The notes under the pieces were generated by a model. That model saw only the letters and a list, made by a program, of their open reading frames with translations. It was not told where the DNA came from and did not search any database. 39,893 nucleotides of DNA from an uncultured Eubacterium sp. Its GTDB lineage: Bacteria; Bacillota; Clostridia; Peptostreptococcales; Anaerovoracaceae. Location of the stretch: positions 1 through 39,893 of the forward strand of contig CALBGO010000110.1 of NCBI GenBank assembly GCA_937894585.1, in the 5' to 3' direction. Below, piece by piece: positions 14,931 through 22,984 of this stretch (the stretch's first letter is position 1; each line of letters begins with the position of its first letter). Both the position numbers and the translations under genes were made by a program.

Positions 14931-15833
14931 ATGAGATTCACAAAGATGCAGGGCGCAGGCAATGATTTTATCGTAATCAATAATATAAAAGAAAAGATTC
15001 CGCATGAGCAACTTCCGGAACTTGCAAGAGAGCTATGCACCCGCCGCATGTCTGTGGGCGCAGACGGCCTGATGGCGGCGGAGGCGGCGCAGCAGGGAGG
15101 AGATTTCCGGATGCTGTTTTTCAATGCGGACGGCAGTATGGGAGAGATGTGCGGCAACGGCGCGCGCTGTATTGCAAGATTCGGATATGAAGAGGGTCTT
15201 GCCGGAGAAGAAATGGTGATTGAAACCACAGCAGGACCGGTTTCTGCTCAGAGACTGTCGGAGAATCGTTACCGTGTCCGTTTAAATGATGTGACAGCAA
15301 TGGAACTTAACAGAAAACTGACCGTTGATGTGAATGATGTACTGACAGAGTGGGACTGCGCTTATGTAGAGCTTGGAAATCCGGGAATTCCTCATTTGGC
15401 AGTGGAGTATAGGGATCTTGAAAAAACGGAGCCGAAAGATTTATGGGCTTTGGGCAGCGCTCTTCGTCATCATAAATCTCTTCCGAAAGGCGCCAATGTA
15501 AATTTTTATGAAATCCTGGAAGACGGCAGGATTTTTGAGAGGACTTTTGAAAGGGGCGTGGAAGATTTCACTTATGCCTGCGGAACCGGAACGGGTTCTG
15601 TTGCGGCGGTACTGACACAGCAGGGGAGAGTGCCTTTGGAAAACGGCTCAGACGTGAATTGCGGCGCAGAAGTGAGCCGTGCGCAGGAAGCAGTAAAACC
15701 GGTTGTCATCGATATGGCAGGCGGCAGACTGGAAGTAGAAGTGGTCCGCGGCGAAGATGGCAGCATCAGAGATTTGTTTTTAATCGGACCGGCAGAGGCG
15801 GTCTTTAAAGGAGAAAGGCAGGTAACAAAATGA
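14931..15833 (+). CDS. dapF: Diaminopimelate epimerase
   Basis: A cofactor-independent epimerase (300 aa) that interconverts LL- and meso-diaminopimelate. The two catalytic cysteines are present: Cys74 in GEMCGNGARC and Cys217 in YACGTGTGSV. The start MRFTKMQGAGNDFIVI is typical of the family. The length is slightly above the usual 275 residues because of an insertion in the C-terminal part (VNCGAEVSRAQEAVKPV region). The dppA ATG overlaps its TGA by 4 nt. Grouping with a D-aminopeptidase suggests use in catabolism of wall peptides as well as in lysine and murein synthesis. Confidence 0.95.
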   Translation: MRFTKMQGAGNDFIVINNIKEKIPHEQLPELARELCTRRMSVGADGLMAAEAAQQGGDFRMLFFNADGSMGEMCGNGARCIARFGYEEGLAGEEMVIETTAGPVSAQRLSENRYRVRLNDVTAMELNRKLTVDVNDVLTEWDCAYVELGNPGIPHLAVEYRDLEKTEPKDLWALGSALRHHKSLPKGANVNFYEILEDGRIFERTFERGVEDFTYACGTGTGSVAAVLTQQGRVPLENGSDVNCGAEVSRAQEAVKPVVIDMAGGRLEVEVVRGEDGSIRDLFLIGPAEAVFKGERQVTK

Positions 15834-16624
15834 AAGTATTTATCAGCGTGGACATTGAAGGCGTAACCGGTGTTACTCATTGGGACGAAACAGAACTGAG
15901 CAACGGTGTTTATGCGGCTGCGGCAAAGCAGATGACAAGAGAGGCACTGGCAGCCTGCGAAGGCGCTATAGAAGCGGGTGCGGACGAAATCGTTATTAAG
16001 GACGGACATGACAGTGCAAGAAATCTGGATATTACCGTATTTCCGGACTGCGTAAAAGTAATCCGCGGCTGGACCAATACGCCGGAATCCATGATGGCAG
16101 GTATTGACGAGACTTTTGATGCGGCTATGATGATCGGCTATCACAGCGAGGCGGGTTCAGGAAGAAATCCTCTGTCCCACACGATGAACTGCGGCAACAA
16201 CTATGTAAAAATCAACGGTCGCAGATCCGCCGAGTTCGATATGAATACTTATGTAGCCGCATATTACGGTGTTCCGGTTGTCTTTGTCAGCGGTGACGAA
16301 GGTCTTTGCGAACATGCGAAGGAACTGGTTCCTGCCATTGAAACCGTAGGCGTAAAAAACGGCGTCGGCAGCGCGACCTTTAATCTGGCTCCGCAGAAAG
16401 CGTGCAGTCTGATTAAAGAAGGCGCAAAGGCAGGCCTTTCCAGGATTTCCGAGTGCAAGCTGGAATCTCCGGAATCTTTTGAAATGGAAATCAACTTCAA
16501 GGAATGCGTCAATGCGCTCCGCGGTTCCTATTATCCGGGCGCAGAACAGATTGACGAAAGAACCGTCAGATTTGTCGGAAAAGATATTCAGGAAATGATG
16601 GCTGCCAGAATGTTTATCCTGTAG
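15830..16624 (+). CDS. dppA: D-aminopeptidase DppA (M55 family)
   Basis: A zinc aminopeptidase (264 aa) that forms a decameric ring and removes N-terminal D-residues, for example from D-Ala-D-Ala and D-Ala-Gly-Gly. Metal ligands correspond to those known for B. subtilis DppA: DIEG (Asp8, Glu10), DGHDSARN (His60) and GYHSEAG (His105). HTMNCGNNYVKINGR carries further active-site residues. The length is normal and no export signal is present. It is the last gene of the operon before a strong terminator. With VanX-like, M19 and alr it forms a set able to degrade D-amino-acid peptides to L-Ala. Confidence 0.94.
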   Translation: MKVFISVDIEGVTGVTHWDETELSNGVYAAAAKQMTREALAACEGAIEAGADEIVIKDGHDSARNLDITVFPDCVKVIRGWTNTPESMMAGIDETFDAAMMIGYHSEAGSGRNPLSHTMNCGNNYVKINGRRSAEFDMNTYVAAYYGVPVVFVSGDEGLCEHAKELVPAIETVGVKNGVGSATFNLAPQKACSLIKEGAKAGLSRISECKLESPESFEMEINFKECVNALRGSYYPGAEQIDERTVRFVGKDIQEMMAARMFIL

Positions 16625-16675
16625 ATTTGCGGTGAAACGCCTGGCAGAAGATAAAAACAAATAGTGAAAAATAAG

Positions 16676-16724
16676 AGAGCTGCCTGCTCATGGGATTGAA
16701 TCCTGCGAGCAGGCAGCTCTTTTT
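16676..16724 (+). terminator. Strong intrinsic terminator after dppA
   Basis: A perfect 14-bp stem (16676-16689 and 16707-16720), GC-rich with AGAGCTGCC at its base, is followed by TTTTT. It also faces the 3' end of the convergent toxin gene. Confidence 0.93.
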
Positions 16725-16732
16725 GGGAAGAA

Positions 16733-17137
16733 TTAGTTAAGCAAAAATTCAGTTGGTGTAATTGCCGGGACGGGACTATTTATAAAGTCTTTAATATTCC
16801 GGGTTACGATATAATCAGCTTTGATTTTCGCAGCAGCAACACTCTGCAAAGCGTCCTCATAATCTTTGAAGTTCATATCGGCAGCAGCAATTAAGTCTGC
16901 TGTAGTTAGTTCTTTTATGGTGAAGATTAAAGAGAGAATTTGAATAATCTTCTTGATTTTAACTGCATCAAGTTCTTTTCGCAGAATATATACGATATTC
17001 GGAACGGATAGCGCGGAAATATATCCTTTTATCTGCTGAGTTTCGCAAAGTTTGAATATATCGGCTGCATCTCTGTCAAAAGGTTTTCTTGAAGTAAGAT
17101 GGTCTAAAATTACATTGGTATCAATCAAGATTTTCAT
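16733..17137 (-). CDS. PIN-domain toxin (VapC-like ribonuclease)
   Basis: A PIN-fold Mg-dependent ribonuclease, 134 aa. The N terminus MKILIDTNVILDHL carries the first conserved Asp (Asp6), DYEDALQ supplies central acidic residues and VTRNIKDF the C-terminal part of the active site. The gene overlaps the antitoxin gene by 17 nt, as expected of a co-translated pair. VapC toxins typically cleave tRNA or rRNA; the target here is unknown. The reading frame is intact. Confidence 0.88.
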   Translation of the reverse strand: MKILIDTNVILDHLTSRKPFDRDAADIFKLCETQQIKGYISALSVPNIVYILRKELDAVKIKKIIQILSLIFTIKELTTADLIAAADMNFKDYEDALQSVAAAKIKADYIVTRNIKDFINSPVPAITPTEFLLN

Positions 17138-17354
17138 ATTTTGAAATCCTTTCTGCTCTCATATCTTTATCATCATAGCGGCCTTTTAATACACCTGCCA
17201 AAGAGTCAGACAGAAATGATATGCTTTTTTCGTTAGAAATCATTCTGGCGACTTCTTTTCCGTTTTTTAGAATGATTACATCTTCTCCGTTCTGTACGGC
17301 ATCTAAGAATTTCCCAAAGTTATTCTTCACTTCGCTAGCCGTTGCGATTGTCAT
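17121..17354 (-). CDS. Phd/YefM-family antitoxin
   Basis: A 77-aa antitoxin with the usual MTIATASEVKNNFGKFLDAVQNGEDVII N-terminal DNA-binding fold and a C-terminal tail (about residues 50-77) that should wrap the toxin. The ATG at 17354 has AAGGAGG with 8 nt spacing; a GTG three codons upstream is part of that ribosome-binding site and was rejected. It precedes and overlaps the PIN toxin gene. Two palindromes in its promoter are the likely autoregulatory operators. Confidence 0.9.
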   Translation of the reverse strand: MTIATASEVKNNFGKFLDAVQNGEDVIILKNGKEVARMISNEKSISFLSDSLAGVLKGRYDDKDMRAERISKYENLD

Positions 17355-17377
17355 ATTGTGCACCTCCTTAAAACATG

Positions 17378-17420
17378 TTTTAGCTAAAATTATTATATTT
17401 AATTTTAGCTAAAATGTCAA
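17378..17420 (-). promoter_or_regulatory. Toxin-antitoxin promoter with two identical palindromic operators
   Basis: On the minus strand a consensus promoter is present: TTGACA (17420-17415), 17-bp spacer, TATAAT (17397-17392). The 12-bp palindrome TTTTAGCTAAAA occurs twice, at 17403-17414 filling most of the spacer and at 17378-17389 over the expected start site, 25 bp apart. Binding of an antitoxin dimer at both sites would block polymerase. Confidence 0.88.
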
Positions 17421-17805
17421 TAAAAGTGCGAGAATCAGTTTTATTTGAAAATGCTGTCCTCATTTAAGGTTTTGAATAGTTATATAGATAATAATGTTTA
17501 TGATTGTAGATATATGCAGTATAATTGTCTTGAATAGATTGAATCATTGAATAGCAAAAGGGATTAAATATGAGCACAGGTGTGCAGATACAGTATGCAG
17601 ACGATTTTATACTTAATGTGGACATTGATTCGAACTCACAAATAGGAAGCTGCCGCTTTTTATTTGATATACTCCCTTCTAAGTGAAAAGTTTTTATTAT
17701 TTCACTTGTCTACATAGAAGGGATCATATCATTCTCATCAGGCCAGCGAGATATGCCGTATTTTGCTTCCGTAATAAAATCCTCCTTTATATTTATTTGA
17801 TATAA
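17421..17805. other. Intergenic region without a convincing gene
   Basis: This AT-rich stretch contains one 38-codon open frame (17570-17686) with a poor ribosome-binding site, not called as a gene. At 17674-17722 is a compound inverted repeat: CCCTTCTA with TAGAAGGG outside and AAGTGAAA with TTTCACTT inside. It lacks a T-run on either strand at the expected place, so it may be a remnant end of a mobile element rather than a terminator. Nothing else is recognised. Confidence 0.5.
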
Positions 17806-18846
17806 TCAGCCGTTCAATGCGGCAAAAGCTTTCTTGTTGTTTTTGTATAAATCTTTGAAAACAGGGAGCAGTTTTTTGTAAACTGCGTGATTTTCCATAT
17901 TTGGTTTGTAGAGCTTATCTACTTTGATAATCTGTTTGATGTCTTTGATATCATCAAGCATTCCGGAGCTGACTGCCATCAGGGCGGCGGCTCCCATAGC
18001 ACCCACCTGTCTCGGATTTTCGATGGTTTCTACATCTCTGCCGAGTACATCTGCCATAACTTGACAGATAAATGGAGAGATAGCGCTGCCGCCGGAAATC
18101 ACTGAAATACCGGGAGCAAGCCCCAGCTCTTCCGCCGCTTTTGGAAGAAGTTTGCCGACTTCATCTGTGGATTCGCATAAATCCGGCAGATGCTTCATAT
18201 CGATATCCAGCATTTTGCACAGGGTTTTGCTCCAGCATTTGTTATGTACATCATAAAGGAATGTGCCGCCTGCATCGTCAATGCCGGCAATCATATTTCC
18301 TGTGGCGCGGCGGGTCAGATATTCCTTGGCGTCCAGCCATTTATATGTTTTTTCAAAGGTTTCCGGTTCGTTTTCTTTAATCCAGAGGTATTTCCATGCA
18401 GGGTCCTTTGCACTGGCGGAAACAGCTCCGGTGATTTTCAGGTATTTCAGGACTTTGACAACATCAAGTCCTTCTACTTTTACACCGGTTGCCATATATT
18501 GCTTGAACTGTTTATCTGCCCGGCTGTCCATGCAGCTCATACCTCTGTGAAGAGGGGTTCCGTTTTCATCTACCATAACAACGGTCTGAAACTGGGAACA
18601 GAAGGAAATTCCTTTGATTTCTTCTTTCGGAACTCCGGTTTTTGCAAGCAGTTTTTTTGTAGCCCGTGCCATAGACTGCCACCAGTCGTCAGGCTCTTGT
18701 TCTACACCGCCGTTTTTCAGAACATGAAGCGGATAGCCGTCGGTTTCACCGTCGATATAACGGACGCTTTCTTCCGCAGAGATATCGAACATACAGGCTT
18801 TCATACCGGTGGTGCCGACATCGTAAGTAATTACCTTTACTGACAT
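17806..18846 (-). pseudogene. FGGY-family carbohydrate kinase with the central region missing (in-frame deletion)
   Basis: FGGY kinases such as xylulokinase and glycerol kinase are usually about 490-510 aa; this frame gives 346. The N-terminal actin-like domain is intact (TYDVGTTGMKACMFD; WWQSMARATKKLL; CSQFQTVVMVD; AGGTFLYDV). After LAPGISVISGG, where the family continues into GxGDxxxxxxGxG and the second domain, the sequence jumps to SAISPFICQVMADVLGRDVETIENPRQVGAMGAA, normally about 150 residues later. Both junction segments contain Gly-rich GG motifs, so recombination between similar sequences is likely. The catalytic Asp region and most of the ATP site are absent, so activity is improbable. 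The ATG at 18846 has GGAGG 7 nt upstream; one two codons earlier is too close. Confidence 0.8.
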
Positions 18847-18866
18847 ATACATTCCTCCAATTACGG

Positions 18867-19394
18867 TTAAATTATCGCATTAATCATCCTTCTCATTTCA
18901 GTCTGCATTTTTTCTTTGTCAAAAGGCTGATTGTGTAAATGATAGTGATTGATAAGACCGTAGTATGCGCCCATAATGAGCATTGTGGTTTCGCCGTTTG
19001 TGTCGTTATCAAGGTTTCTGGCGATAAGCTCCTCAATCATCTGCAGCGGGTTTTCTTCACCGCCGTTGGTTATAGTGTTAAAAATAATCTGGGTTACAAG
19101 CTGCGGATAACGGGCGGTATCTTCTATCAATGTATCCAAGATACTGATAATACCTTCTTTTCCGCGTTGTCCGCTTTCGAGATAAGCTTTTTCAAGGTCG
19201 TCGATTCCCTGACCGCACAGGGCAGTCAAAAGCTCACTGCTTCCTGCGAAGTGATTAAATACGGTGCTTCGGGAAACGCCGGCAGCTTCTGCGATATCGC
19301 AGAAATTGGTATTGGCTATACCTTTTTTCTCGAAGACTCCGCGTGCTGCGCGCATAATTGCACGTCTGGTCATTTCTTTCTTTCCGCTTTCCAT
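18867..19394 (-). CDS. TetR/AcrR-family transcriptional regulator
   Basis: A 175-aa repressor. The N-terminal helix-turn-helix is canonical: TRRAIMRAARGVFEKKG, then FCDIAEAAGVSRSTVFNHFAGSSELL (about residues 8-58). The C-terminal ligand domain has no recognised specificity. It lies directly upstream of the kinase remnant on the same strand, so it probably regulated that gene and its vanished partners. A palindrome and repeated half-sites at its own promoter suggest autoregulation. Confidence 0.9.
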   Translation of the reverse strand: MESGKKEMTRRAIMRAARGVFEKKGIANTNFCDIAEAAGVSRSTVFNHFAGSSELLTALCGQGIDDLEKAYLESGQRGKEGIISILDTLIEDTARYPQLVTQIIFNTITNGGEENPLQMIEELIARNLDNDTNGETTMLIMGAYYGLINHYHLHNQPFDKEKMQTEMRRMINAII

Positions 19395-19414
19395 AGATGG
19401 TACCTGCTTTCATA

Positions 19415-19475
19415 ATTGGACTCGAGTCTAATTTGTACTATGGTCTAATTATCTTACTCTTTGGAAAATTGCCAA
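19415..19475 (-). promoter_or_regulatory. Promoter and operator of the TetR-family gene
   Basis: On the minus strand TTGGCA (19475-19470) and GATAAT (19453-19448) are 16 bp apart. Downstream, at the expected start, is the imperfect palindrome ATTGGACTCGAGTCTAAT (19415-19432; 16 of 18 positions symmetric). The half-site GTCTAATT recurs on the plus strand at 19426-19433 and 19443-19450, overlapping the -10. Confidence 0.7.
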
Positions 19476-19731
19476 TAACTATAAAGTGTTTTTTGTGAAG
19501 ATTATAAAATTCTTTTTAAAAAAGCTTTGAGAAAATACAGCAAAGGAATCCTGACCGGCAGGATTCTCAGCTTTTACGGGTTTTGACTTTAAAAACGGAA
19601 ATTGATTGCATGGATTTCCTTCTTATCTAAGATATATGGCGAAAAGACGAAAGTGCCCCATCAGCAGTAATTTTTGCTAATGAGACACTCCCTTTTAAAA
19701 ACAGTGTATATACAGTGTGTATTATGAAGTT
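19476..19731. other. Intergenic region with two hairpins
   Basis: No gene is seen. GAATCCTG (19546-19553) and CAGGATTC (19559-19566) form a hairpin, extendable through flanking AGCTTT-type sequence. A second stem (19652-19666 with 19675-19689) is 15 bp with three wobble pairs when read on the minus strand and is followed there by TTCGTCTTTTC, so it is the probable terminator of the ABC-transporter operon. Confidence 0.65.
19652..19689 (-). terminator. Terminator of the ABC transporter operon
   Basis: On the minus strand the arms AGTGTCTCATTAGCA and TGCTGATGGGGCACT pair over 15 positions, four of them G-U or U-G at most, around an 8-nt loop. A T-rich tail follows. It begins about 43 bp after the permease stop codon. 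Confidence 0.7.
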
Positions 19732-21823
19732 TTAAATCTCGACAATCTGCTCGGCTTTTTTCAGCGCATAGCGGTATACCAGCGCCATAACTGTGCAGAC
19801 TGCCATGATGATAATCAGCAGAGCGCCCAGAGCTGTCCATTCCACGCCGTAAATTCTGCCGTCATTGACAAAATCCATGGTTAAGGAGAAGAGGAAGCCG
19901 ATACCGCATCCTATGACAGCAGGATACCGGAAAATCTTCGCCAGCTGTTTTTTTAGCACGCCTTGCTTATATGCGCGGTTTGCTCCCAGTTTATCCAGAC
20001 TGTCAAAGAGGTCTTTGTTGTCTGCGGCAGTTGAAATGCTTCTTACATAGGTCATCACAGAAATTGCCGCCAGGGAAATGATACAGATGTAGAGGCACAG
20101 CATAACATAAACACTAATTAGCTGCATAGCGTCCTGCGTGGTGACGATAGAGAACTGGGGCGCATAACGCCAGTCGCCCATAAGCATATTATTATCTTCT
20201 GCCAAACCGATATCATAATCGTAACCGTAGCTTTCGCCGGCTGCGTCTGCCTTTTTCTGCTCCCAAAGATCCCAGTAGCCCGCACGATTTGAAAGGTCTG
20301 TTGCACGGTTAATGTACTGGGCAGTCAGATTCTTTGCAAAATGATAGGAGTTTTCCACATCATCTACATCGAAGAAAATCATTTTTTCTCTGTATTCCTG
20401 TGAAAGACCGCGGACCGCAGCCTGATAATCGCTGTCAGCCAGTACATAGGCAAAGGGTTCCGACATAGTTTTCAGCGGTGTAAATTCCACATTGCCGTCA
20501 TATTCAATCTTCCGGGTTCTGCCGGTGTCCGGATTGGTAATCCGGTCCACACCGTCCGGATAGTCGAAGAAGGAATCCGAAAATCTTTGACTACTACGGT
20601 TTTATAAGTGCCCGGTTTTACATCTAAAGCTTTTCCGGACATTACGGCAAAATCTTTTTCGCTGACAAAGACCGCGGTTTTTCTTCGTAGAGTTCCACAT
20701 ATTTGCTGTCGTCTTCGGCAAAATCTTTGTGGCGGTAAGAAATCACCAGATTGGCGGCTTCATTGGCGCTGTAGTTTTCCACAGACAGATTGTATTTTTC
20801 GGCGGTTTCTTCGATTTCTGCGCGGCTGATCTGATTTTCTGCAGCAGGATAGTGGAGAGAGAAGGCTCTGCCGTCTTCTTCCAGACTTCCCGGTGTAAGA
20901 AAGTGCTGCATACCGTAAAAGGAGGAGAAACAACAGACAAAGAGCAGCAGGACGATGACGCACATACTGCGGGTGGTCTGTTTTGCCGTAAAACGCATCA
21001 GACTGAGAGAAACCAGATTCTTGTAATATTTTTCCTTATTCTTTTTCAGCCGGCTCTGTGAGACGATACTGAGCAGCACCAGATAAATACCGACAGCTGT
21101 CAGCAGGTAAAGTGCATTGACTGCAGCAGGCAGATTGATGCTGAAAACTTTTGCAGCAATCTGGGGAAGTCCGATGCCCAGGAGAATGCCGGCAAAGATG
21201 AGCACGACGCCTGCAGGAAATGTCCGGCTGCTGATTTCTTTGACCATTTCTGACTTGTGCTGTGTTCTCAGAATATCTATGATATCGGAGCGGCGGATAA
21301 ATCTCATAGCTGCAAATCCAAGCATGGCGGAAAGAACTGCGGCAAAGAGAATGCCCGGTAAAAATCCGGCGATGCTGAACTGATATGCCATCTGCTTTGT
21401 AGAAATGATGAACAGCTCAAAGAGTTTCCAGATCAGGTAGGACAGCGGTACTGCGCAGATCAGTCCCAGCAGGGAAGAGACTGATGTTATCAGGAACAGC
21501 TCTTTGTACAGAAGCTTTCTCAGATTTTTTTTCGGCATACCGAGTGCCATGAGAATACCGTATTCTCTGCTTTTGTAGCGGAAAAACAGGCCGGAGGCGT
21601 AAAGGGTAAAGACGAAACGGCCCAAAGCGGTTGCTGCCAGCAGGAGAGATGCCATCTTACGGGTATTGCCGCCTTCCGAAAGGAAATTCTGTACAGTCGG
21701 ACCGAAATACATCAGAGCGAAAGCTGTGATAAGCAGAACGGACAGAAAAGTGCAGAAGCTGAGCAGCAGATACTGGCCTTTGCCGCCTTTTCTGAGTTTG
21801 CTGTATACTTTACTGATTGTCAT
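19732..21823 (-). pseudogene. FtsX-like ABC permease (BceB type) disrupted by two frameshifts
   Basis: The intact protein would be about 695 aa, typical of the lantibiotic/bacitracin-type permeases with ten TM helices and a large extracellular loop. The N-terminal frame (from ATG 21823, MTISKVYSKLRKGGKGQYLLL) ends at 20642 after YVELYEEKP. About 35 residues (TAVFVSEKDFAVMSGKALD...) continue in a second frame. A third frame (DSFFDYPDGVDRITN onward) runs to the C terminus ending in EQIVEI. The first break is at an A-run (near 20682-20686, one A missing) and the second near GATTTTCGGATTCC (about 20570-20580, one base missing). Two losses do not restore the frame. The start overlaps the ATPase gene by 14 nt. 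Either genuine decay or homopolymer sequencing errors could explain this. Confidence 0.85.
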
Positions 21824-22565
21824 GATCTGCGCCTCCTAAGTTTCTTAAAATGTCCAAAAGCTGATCCATAAATTGACGGCGCGTGCCGGTTCTGGTAATT
21901 TCCTGATAGATGCAGCCGTCTTTTAATACGATGACTCTGTCGCAGAATGAAGCGGCATAGCTGTCGTGAGTCACCATAAAAATCGTTGCGCCTGCTTCTT
22001 TTTTTGCCTGCAGGAAAGCTTCGATGACTGCGGTACAGGATTTGCTGTCCAGATTTCCGGTGGGTTCGTCGGCAAGAATGATGAACGGGTTGTTCATCAG
22101 AGAGCGGGCTACCGCAGTACGCTGTTTTTCACCGCCGGAAATTTCCGCAGGATATTTGTTCATAATTTGATCGATTCCGAACAGGCGGCAGAGTTTTTCT
22201 GCTTTTGCTTCCATCTGGGGGATGGGTTTCTTTGCAATAATCTGAGGCATACAGATATTTTCTGAGACGGTCAGTCCGTCCAGCAGCATAAAATCCTGAA
22301 AGACGAATCCCAGTTTTTCATTCCGAACCTTTGCAATTGCCTCTTCGTTCAGGCTTGAAATATCGGAATCCCCTAAAATGACGGAACCGCTGTCTGCTGC
22401 GATGAAGCAGGAAATACAGTTGAGCAGGGTGGTTTTGCCGCTGCCGGAAGGACCCATAACGGCCACAAATTCGCCTTTTTCTATTTCAAAGGAAACATCT
22501 TTTAAAACCGGATAGATATTTCCGCCGCTTTCATAACTTTTATTGAGATGACTTACTTTTAACAT
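21810..22565 (-). CDS. ABC transporter ATP-binding protein (BceA/LolD-like)
   Basis: A cytoplasmic ATPase subunit, 251 aa, apparently intact. Walker A is GPSGSGKTTL, the Q-loop is VFQDFML, the signature is EISGGEKQRTAVARSL, Walker B is IILADEPTGNLDS and the H-loop is MVTHD. The C terminus overlaps the start of the frameshifted permease, so the pair forms one operon. Such systems pump or sense peptide antibiotics at the membrane and are usually paired with a two-component system, here the LytTR regulator and kinase encoded divergently. AAGGAGG precedes the ATG. Confidence 0.92.
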   Translation of the reverse strand: MLKVSHLNKSYESGGNIYPVLKDVSFEIEKGEFVAVMGPSGSGKTTLLNCISCFIAADSGSVILGDSDISSLNEEAIAKVRNEKLGFVFQDFMLLDGLTVSENICMPQIIAKKPIPQMEAKAEKLCRLFGIDQIMNKYPAEISGGEKQRTAVARSLMNNPFIILADEPTGNLDSKSCTAVIEAFLQAKKEAGATIFMVTHDSYAASFCDRVIVLKDGCIYQEITRTGTRRQFMDQLLDILRNLGGADHDNQ

Positions 22566-22810
22566 GATAGTTCCTCCTTAGATGATTTTTCGCGAGAAAG
22601 CGCGGGACACAGATGCAGCGTTTTCGCCGGTTTTTAGTACCGAAAAATCGGACGCTGCGCTGTTACAACTTTTGCTTTCCGAGATAATTGTAGCGAAAAA
22701 AGGCCGGATTTTTTAGATAGCGAAATGTCAAATTTGACCTTTGTTTTGTAAAGTTTGGATGAAGATGGATTTCTAAAGAGAGGAAGATGTGGTAAGATAG
22801 AGAAGGTGAG
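22566..22810. promoter_or_regulatory. Upstream region of the ABC operon with a long hairpin and a palindrome
   Basis: No gene is seen. GCAGCGT (22615-22621) pairs with ACGCTGC (22652-22658), enclosing a second stem CCGGTTTTT (22627-22635) / AAAAATCGG (22643-22651). In the minus-strand transcript this lies about 50-95 nt before the ATPase ATG, so it may be a leader structure. GTCAAATTTGAC (22727-22738) is a perfect 12-bp palindrome that contains TTGACA on the minus strand, although no matching -10 is evident. It is a candidate regulator site. Confidence 0.5.
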
Positions 22811-22984
22811 ATGGATATTGACGATTATCATCTTGCTATTATCATTTCTGCCGGCTGCAGGGTGAAAACTCAGCGCGGCATTCGGTTTAGAATCCGGGCA
22901 GCAAATCTTCTGAAAGAATACTTAAAAAAGGGATTTATTATGGACGGTGCCCGCCTGAAAGAAATCGACAAAGGAGATAAGTGA
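22811..22984 (+). pseudogene. RhuM-family (Fic-associated/virulence RhuM) gene fragment
   Basis: A 57-codon open segment reads DYHLAIIISAGCRVKTQRGI, then RFRIRAANLLKEYLKKGFIM and a short tail, then stops. It resembles the conserved core of RhuM proteins (IIxxGYRVxSxRGTxFRIWA...LKxYxxKG), which are about 330 aa. The start and the remainder are missing; an in-frame TAA lies 16 nt upstream of the ATG. Its stop overlaps the start of the response regulator. It is a remnant from an earlier mobile or accessory gene. Confidence 0.65.

Noticed and set aside
17570..17686. A 38-codon frame containing QYADDFIL, reminiscent of the YADD box of reverse transcriptases
   Set aside because: No other RT motif is present on either side, the length is trivial and the ribosome-binding site is poor; chance similarity is more likely.
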